From: Icerya purchasi
Lineage: Eukaryota > Arthropoda > Insecta > Hemiptera > Monophlebidae
DNA length: 64,000 nt
Assembly (NCBI GenBank): GCA_039619475.1
Contig: CM077115.1
Location: 494,285,352 to 494,349,351, forward strand
Reading direction: 5' to 3'
Shown: positions 57,347-64,000 of the stretch, one piece after another
Numbering within the stretch: position 1 is the stretch's first letter
How the letters are laid out: the number at the start of each line of letters is the position of its first letter
The notes under the pieces: generated by a model
Seen by the model: only the letters and a program-made list of their open reading frames with translations
Databases searched by the model: none
Told to the model about the DNA's origin: nothing
Made by a program: the position numbers and the translations under genes

Positions 57347-57470
57347 TTAATTTGACCTGTGTAAAAATTCACTCTTTTTTCCATATTCACTTCAGTGTGT
57401 TTTTTTTGTGTAATTTTCATTTGTGTTATTACTAATTTTTAACTGATCATCTATGCCCGATAAAAAGGTT

Positions 57471-60276
57471 CAGTATATATGAACATATTTGTTCATTATA
57501 TTCATATTTTCTTCCAAATTATATACTATATTTACATTTACTTTCTTCGGCGTTTTCTTTTTAATATGTTTATGATTTACTCTATAATAAGAGATAAACG
57601 AAAAAAACCTTGACTAAAAGTTTTAATATGTTTCGAATAAACTGGCCAACTAAATTAAAACTAGCTAATGACTGTGCGGGAACAAGCTACACACGCATAA
57701 GAAATGTATATATAATCTTCGATACATCTCGGACACAACACCGGGATTATTACAGCAGTCGTGACTTCATTAATACGCAATACGTTCTTTAATGAATTTT
57801 TAACCATACTAACATTTCCCCCTACGCTGAAATGTAGTGGGAATATCATCGGGATTTGTACTGTTTCATTACATTTAAAGGTAAAAACTAAATTATAATT
57901 TTTTTTTTTTCAATTTATGAAATTAAACTAAAATGAAACAAGTATTTTAATTAATTTTGAATATTTTTTTTGCTTAGTTTTATTATTGATTTCTTTTATA
58001 TGCTTACGAGTAACTTGTTACTCGTATTTTGTATTTGAGTTCCCTTGGTAAACTAATACAATATATTCTTTTTTTTTTATAGATATATTTTTCTTTATTG
58101 TTATCCAGAGTAGCTCCGCCCGGGAATGAACAATGATTTTCTGCTGCTCCGCCGGGGGGGGGGGGGGCAGCAGTTACTTTGAAATAAAATCATTATTATT
58201 ACCCTCACAGCTTACGTGCGAAACGTTTGATTAATAGATGATAAAGATTAATATTTTTTTACACAATTAAAAATATTGTTATACTAAAGATTTATATAAG
58301 CTCAAATCCGTGACAACGTGAAAATTAAACAAATTGATCACTTATGTTAACTGCGCTCCAGAATTTTGGTTAAAAGAAACTGTGTTTTACAATGAAATTA
58401 AAAATATAGATACTTTTAAAACAGTATTTGTAAGGTTTTAAGAAATAGAAATAAATATAAATCGCATTTTAATGGAACAAAAAGAAAAAATTAGACTCAT
58501 TTCAATATTTATATGCGTCTTGCTTAATGATAGGAAATTTTTAAGAATTAAAAAAAAAAAAATGAAACAGAATCTTTTAAGATAAACAATTAATTATTTA
58601 ATATTAGAAATTTGATTTGATTTTTTTAAACAGACATTTTTCGTACTTATAATAGAAATGAAACAAAAAACAATAGTACTTATACGTGAAAATAGGGGGA
58701 AAAAGCATGAGCACATTACATATATCATTCATTTCAATTCTCGGAAAATAAAATGAAACGTGATTATAAAGGAAACTGCGTGACAGAAAACAATAACGCT
58801 TTCCCACTCGCTGTTCTGGAGCAGTAGTCGAAGAATAGCCGGAGCAGTGAAAAAAAGGGAGCGCTGCGATTTTTGGATCATCACGATTCCAAATTGGTTT
58901 TATTATTTTTCTCTGTTATTTTAATCTCAAAAAAAAAAAAAAAAAAAAAAAACGAAAAAAAAAGACATTTTAGAGCGTAAAACTACCTTTGTTTTAAATG
59001 TATTATTTCATTTAAAAAGACTTGATGGCGATTACTGAATTCGTAATTCGAAATAAGCAGCATTGCATTACTCTGTAAAGGTGCCGTGTGCATTCTGCAC
59101 GCTCTCAGCGAAGTGTGAACGAAGTTTTTCGTTGTCATCCGTCGATATAATTATCTAGTATCGTAATTCCTAAGATTGATAGTTATAAAATTTTAGACTG
59201 GTTTAATTATGCGTATGTCACATCAGGATACTCTGTCGCACTATCTATGACAGCGTGTAATTAAAACTGGCTTTAGGAAATGTAACGTACAACAATTACG
59301 AGTTAACGTACCGTTTTAGGTAATTTTTAATTATTACCTGAGAATAATTTTTACGTTTACAGCTGGGTTTTTTTTAGCTTGTCCCAGCAGTAATTTTAAC
59401 TTAAAAAGTTTTATTAATCATTGACGAATTCGCAGGTGTCGAAAAATACTATTTTCTAAATTCGCCTATTGCTCCGGGGAATCACAACTGGCCGTAACTG
59501 TGCCCCAGGGGTTACTCCCTTGCAGCAGCAGAGTTCGTTTATGAAGAGGAAGTAATGAATATACAGGTGTGTGTTTTCACTGTCATCCGCTTTTCTCGCC
59601 GTTATGTTTATTCTTTATACGTTATCGTCGCGTCTATTAATTAATTACTATAGGCGAAGGCTTTTCGTGTCAATTTTACAACGAAAGCAATATAATATTA
59701 CAAAACTTTTGAAACCTATTTAACTGGATGCGGTATTTTAACTTCCGCTTTTCGCTGTGAAAAAAGGTTATTTGCTTACTTTTCCAGTCGTACACGCACG
59801 TCTGGATGGATACCGACAAACAATTTCCGGGTACAATTTAAAAACTTTCAAACAAATTATCTCCTTTATTAAGAAAAAAATATATATATGGGCATGCGTA
59901 TATTAAAAAAAAAAAAAAAAAACCTCTTAGTTTAGTCTTTAAAAATGAATAAATAACATTGATTATTAAAAAAAAAAAAAACATCGTGTAATAAATTTTA
60001 AATTTTGTTCATTTCACCGTTGCTTCAGTGTAAGTTACTTTCATAGGAGGTGGCTTAGTATTTCATCTAATCCCCTACTCCACGAAAGGTTTTTTAGTTC
60101 GAGCAGGTAAAATACAGGGGCAACTCTTCGATACTATGTCGATAATTATAGGCGATCGTCGGTATCTTCTAACGATAAAAGCGTCTAACATGTAAGGAAA
60201 ATTTTAAACGCGAAATCTTACGGGGTAGGAATTCGTTTTATATGATGATACAAATTACAACTATCTTTTTGAAAAG
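57471..60276. other. No gene recognised
   Basis: AT-rich. A CTGCTGCTCCGCC-(G)14-CAGCAG motif lies at 58141-58173, with the G run at 58154-58167. Long A runs are at about 58929-58951. Frames 57610-57792, 57661-57849 and 58604-58807 have no domain. Confidence 0.42.
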
Positions 60277-60428
60277 TAGCATTGTTTTAGTAATTTTACA
60301 TTAAAAACTAAAATTATTTAATATTTTAACTTGTTTACAGTTTAAAACTATTTAGCATTATTCTAGTAATTTTGCATTAAAAAGTGAAACTATTTATTAT
60401 TTTAACTTGTTTACAGTTTAAAACTGTT
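60277..60428 (+). repeat. Tandem duplication, 76-bp unit x2
   Basis: Units start at TAGCATT 60277 and 60353 and share 'TAGTAATTTTACATTAAAAA' (second copy with GCATT) and 'TTTTAACTTGTTTACAGTTT'. A few substitutions separate them. Confidence 0.88.
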
Positions 60429-61319
60429 CGTAAGTACGGGTGAATTAACATTTCGAAGCAATTTCGTTTTGTTTTTTTTCGGTAATCTTATGTAAAACGA
60501 TTTGAAATTACTTTTAATTCTTGTATAAATAGTAATACACGGTGAGTTTTTGCTCGGATTTATTCTCGAATCGATTAAAGATTATAATGAGTTTTAGAAA
60601 CTTTTTAAAATAATCCATTATAAAATATTCTCATATGTACTGAATGTACAAAAAAACGCGGGGCACAATGAAATTGAAAAAGCGTTGCATTTATAATTCG
60701 ATTTCATTTTCTTAAGAAAATAAACAAAATGCGGAAACTGAAAAAAAAGTGTGTAAAACAATTTCGCGCTTATAAAATTGTGGAATTTTACAACAAAATA
60801 ATGGAAAAAAAAAAGTAAAAAGGCCAGAAATATTATTAAGCCAGAACTGTTTATTTTAATTAAAATTTTGTTTTTAAACTAACGTTAAAATTATAATGTT
60901 TCTGTACGAATATAATTTTTTTGTAAAACAAACTAAAGAAATAGAAAATTTAATTATTCAAAAAAAATACATAAGAAAACCCCGATATATGTGTCGGAGT
61001 CTCATAAAACTCGATAATCGTAATAGTTTTTATGTATTTTTTGTGAATAGTTTTAAATGTTCTGTTTCTATAGTTTACTATTATAATAGTTTAAATTTCA
61101 TTTTCTTCCGAAAAGCTATATACACATAAGTACAAGAATTACCGGTTTAATAATGTAGCCCTAGTGTGATCCTTTCCTGAAATCCACTTTTGTGAAACAA
61201 TAGTTTTTAAAGCCGCAATATGTGCGTGATATCATAAATATTATTCATCTGCTTAATAACGACGGCCATTAAAGCGTGTAATAAATATCTGTAGAATTTA
61301 TAGCTTAATTTATTTTTTA
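60429..61319. other. No gene recognised
   Basis: AT-rich. The plus frame 60896-61129 has no recognisable family. Confidence 0.45.
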
Positions 61320-61980
61320 CTTCATATAAAATTGCTACTATGGATACCGCCGGACCAAGGGATTCCAGGCAATGAAAGAGGCGGATACCTTAGCCAAAAA
61401 GGCTACAACCATGCCTAAACCCCAAGAAGTAATACCAGTCCAACTCCATTAAGCAAAAAAAAAAAAATGTGAAAAACCACTGGAACAAGAGGTGGCAAGC
61501 CATCAGCTTTAAGCTCCGTTCGGTAAGACAAAATATACCCTCACCAAGACCAATGATTCCAACTAATCGATCAGACCAATGTATAATCTCACTAAACTTA
61601 AAACTGGCCGCATCAGAGTGTCGCACATCCATCATATAACTAAAGAGGAGCCACAAAAATGTCCATACTGTGACCAAAACCTTGATGTGCGTCACATTTT
61701 AATCGAATGTCGCCCGCTCAGGACAACTAGAGAAGTTCGACATCCCGGAATCTATCAACGACACACTTGGAAACACAGAAAATTGCCTCAAGACTTAAAA
61801 ATACGTGAAATCCATAAACGCAATTAGCTTCAGTTAACTAAATGTCTTCTCTTGTTTAATTAATATATAATTAACTAATTCTGAATTCTGTAGAACTTAT
61901 ATATATATATGTATATAATGTTCGCTAAAAACCTAATTGTTATAAAGCGACCATAAATAAACCAATAAATAAATAAAATT
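61320..61980 (+). mobile_element. RNase H LINE L-H, 3' fragment
   Basis: Begins 'LLWIPPDQGIPGNERG' (61336-61386), the end of RNase H. The catalytic GH has become PD, so the His is lost. After a frameshift: 'LAKKATTMPKPQEVIPVQ', a run of A, 'RIRVSHIHHITKEEP' and 'CPYCDQNLDVRHILIEC' (61660-61710), a clean CCHC knuckle, then 'DLKIREIHKRN' and stop. The 3' UTR ends in (AATA)n near 61980 rather than poly(A). The minus frame 61390-61695 is an antisense shadow. Confidence 0.82.
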
Positions 61981-62689
61981 ACACTTCTTTACACCGAGCT
62001 AAATAATTTGCTTTCTTTTTAATAAACAACCGTAACAGTACGATGATCACTCATCGCGGTCGCTTCCCATTTAAAATTTCTCGTTTCGTAGAATTTTCTT
62101 AACGATGACCATTCTATATACTTAATTTTTTAATGTTTAAATCTGTAACAATAAAATAATTTTTAATTTTTTTTTTCTTTAACTAAAAGTGTTTGCATAA
62201 AACAGAGTACTTCATAGTGCAAAAAGGTTACAATATCTTAGTCGCATAATAATTAAGTCAATATGATAGAATGATTAAATAATAGTACAATATAGATAAA
62301 GTATGAGACAATTTTGCATCCCGATGTGGTTCTGTGTGAGTATGTACTGCTCGTAAATTAATGAAAAAACCATTTTGAATATAATTTTCAATGAAAATGA
62401 AAAAGTTACAAATAATTTATACAGTAATGTATAAAGATTATAAGACCAAAATGAGACGAAAAGGTGCATAATCGATATTTTTCAAGAGTTCAGATAGAAT
62501 ATGACAAAAATTCATGTAGCATACTTAAACTCAAAAAAATTTCACCCTTGTTTGTGCCGATGATATTCCGCCGCAGAAATGATCACGAATCGAATCGTTT
62601 TTATTTGTTTATTCTCACGTTTCCTTCTATTCACGCTGCACAGCTGGAATGTCCTCTAATGTATCCATAAAATAGAACATATTTCTTCG
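61981..62689. other. No gene recognised; diverged repeat copy
   Basis: 62015-62110 resembles 37935-38050 ('CTTTTTAATAAAC', 'TACGATGATCACT', 'GTAGAATTTTCTTAACGATG'). The frames 62275-62469 (minus) and 62464-62670 (plus) have no domain. Confidence 0.42.
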
Positions 62690-63659
62690 CCTAAATTAAA
62701 TTTCGGAATAAGAGGAGTTATAGGGAAAATACCAATAAAAAATATCATCGGAGGAACCGAATATTGCCCCATAAGATTAATGAGTGCAATTAGAAAAAAA
62801 ACTTTAAAAAGGTACTTGGACATTTAATGAAATATCTTAGAAAAAAAGCTGCCTCGAGGAATTTTGAGGAGAAAAAGAAAAAGGTCATGACACAAACTAT
62901 TTAGAGAAATGCATAGAGACATATATCAGGGATAGAGGCGCAATGCAATTAATATAATACGTTACTTGCGCCACGATATTCTGCACCACTCGGATGTAAT
63001 AATTTTAGTACTAAACATACAAGATGAATTATCCTTCGTAATAATGATCGCCTACATGAACTCTTCATGTAAATAACGGTACTCATTTATATTTTTATCC
63101 ACCGTTAGGGAACGTAAAAAGTTTTAAATATCTTTCGTATATATCTCAATAAATACTTGAACCGGAAAAAACACATTCAAAGTTTAAATTCGAAAATAAG
63201 ACAGATCCAGCTTTATATAAAGTAAAACCGGTACTATCTCATATCGAACACTACGTATTATAGTATAATTCAATAATGATTCTAGAATTTTATATGGAAT
63301 TCAAATATGGCGCGAGGCTAAGAAAGCGAAAATAAAATATAAGCAAAATACAAAAAAGGCGTTTGAAACTTATACTCCCCCACTAAATGCAAAACGGCTC
63401 TGGATCAATCTAGTGAAGGGAAAATGTCCCCCAAGATGTTTTATTACTATTATAGATTACTAGAATTTAATGTCAATAATACCCCAATTACTATTCAGGC
63501 AAACATTTCGGTTAACAAGAAACCAAAGTAATACATATTACATCTATCCTCGCAGCGTAAATCTACTTATTGATGACACTGATGATTCGGTTTTAATTAA
63601 ATTAATGAGTACAATTCCCAATAATATATTAAACGAAAAAAAAAAAAAAAAAAAAAAAA
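62690..63659 (+). mobile_element. LINE L-C copy 2, heavily decayed
   Basis: Plus-strand relative of 5737-7577. Aligning by eye: 'VKSFKYLSYIS' with 'VDNFKYLEITF', 'PALYKVKPVLSH' with 'PALYKLKQVMNY', 'LEFYMEFKYGARL' and 'NISKIQKRRLK' with 'RISKLQKRNTN' (about 63110-63360), and 'MSPKMFYYYYRLLEF' (63427 on) with 'MSPKVFFYYSKLLRY'. Stops occur every few dozen codons. It ends with poly(A) at 63636-63659 without the last domain present in copy 1. The 5' limit is uncertain. Confidence 0.65.
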
Positions 63660-64000
63660 TTGGTGTGTAGAAAAATAAAGTAGAAAAATAGCCGAAAAAA
63701 TGCAAGTTACGTCCCGAATCTCTATATTTCATAGCGCTGCTTTTTCTGTATTTATTTGTTTTTACTTTTTCGTTTCCTCTTCCCTGATAATTAATTTCTC
63801 AAAAAAGGAGAATGATTTTTGAACTGAAAATATTCCGTATGTGTACAGATGCGTGTTTATGGTGTGTGTATATGTATCTGCATGCGTACTCTATGCATAC
63901 TTCTACTTTTAGATATAACTTTAAGTTTACTAATATTATAATTTATAAATAAGCAAGAATAGTTTTGTAATTTTATTTGTTTTAATAAACGTTAATAAGT
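63660..64000. other. No gene recognised
   Basis: AT-rich with a TGTGTATATG-type alternating stretch at 63840-63895. Nothing else is visible before the window ends. Confidence 0.45.

Larger units (their letters stand above)
52476..57356. mobile_element. Foldback-type DNA transposon FB-R with 10-bp TSD
   Basis: A 4861-bp element (52486-57346) between direct repeats TTAATTTGAC at 52476-52485 and 57347-57356. The termini are GGTCCATTTCAACAGCCCC and its complement, with one extra G on the left. Inverted repeats of about 575 and 545 bp are each made of three related units of about 140 bp, and arm identity by eye is roughly 95% in the inner 130 bp. Long subrepeat-built arms with 9-10 bp duplications recall Foldback (FB/NOF) and Rehavkus-type elements, which are MULE-related. 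That family link is inference. It carries a decayed gene and a SINE. Confidence 0.88.
51699..57470. mobile_element. Outer foldback element FB-O, split by FB-R
   Basis: Left arm 51699-52120; loop about 52121-52252; right arm 52253-52485 continuing at 57357-57470 after FB-R. Ends read AACCTTTTTATCGGG on the left and the complement on the right. Mirrored words include 'CGGACGCGTTAAGTAATAC' (left) against 'GTATTACTTCGCGCGTCC', and the complement of 'GTAAACAACTTCCCGC'. 'CCTTCAAACTGTTAATTTG' matches the complement of 51851-51869. Arms have diverged clearly more than those of FB-R, so it is older. No coding capacity and no certain target duplication. Confidence 0.8.

Overview
This 64-kb window looks like intergenic or intronic DNA from a large, AT-rich, repeat-laden arthropod genome, most likely an insect. 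The evidence is the mix of remnants: Jockey-type, CR1/Daphne-type, RTE-type and RNase H-bearing (I/LOA-like) LINEs, a Tc1/mariner-like transposase relic, a tRNA-headed SINE, foldback/MITE families and many (TA)n and homopolymer tracts. There are no bacterial-style genes, no rRNA and no convincing functional tRNA. The order of insect cannot be fixed from the sequence; a hemipteran is a guess. All boundaries and similarities were judged by eye.

Layout. 1-5.7 kb: AT-rich DNA with one copy of a dispersed non-coding repeat (family RC) and a mariner relic. 5.7-15 kb: four LINE remnants (CR1/Daphne-like L-C on minus; RNase H-type L-A on minus then plus, head to head; Jockey-like L-B on minus) plus a short inverted-repeat element. 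15-22.6 kb: mostly unassigned DNA. 22.6-25.1 kb: RC copy 2, carrying a 65-bp LINE tail flanked by a 7-bp duplication, then a 72-bp palindrome and a 585-bp foldback element. 27.8-29.6 kb: Jockey-like LINE joined into another RNase H LINE. 30.5-30.9 kb: a 154-bp tandem array. 37.4 kb: a perfect 42-bp triplet. 40-46.9 kb: AT-rich inverted-repeat MITE family (MB), LINE 3' ends, a minisatellite-bearing inverted-repeat element, and one weak candidate for a real host gene (43951-44234, a possible two-exon small secreted basic peptide). 49-57.5 kb: LINE tails, then a striking nested structure. 60-64 kb: a short tandem duplication and two more LINE remnants.

The nested structure is the highlight. At 52486-57346 lies a 4.86-kb foldback-type DNA transposon with inverted repeats of about 550 bp. 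Each arm is built of three subrepeats of about 140 bp, and the element is flanked by a perfect 10-bp target duplication. It sits inside one arm of an older foldback element (51699-57470). It carries a decayed gene that has no visible DDE transposase. That gene ends in what looks like a ubiquitin-hydrolase-type (USP/UCH-like) cysteine peptidase fold, with an NTC box, a GHY box and CxxC pairs. A 375-bp SINE with an 11-bp duplication is inserted next to the NTC box, and removing it reconnects the frame. A perfect 74-bp palindrome sits at the end of the upstream reading frame.

No gene here can be called functional with confidence. The window is best read as a record of repeated, nested transposon insertion.
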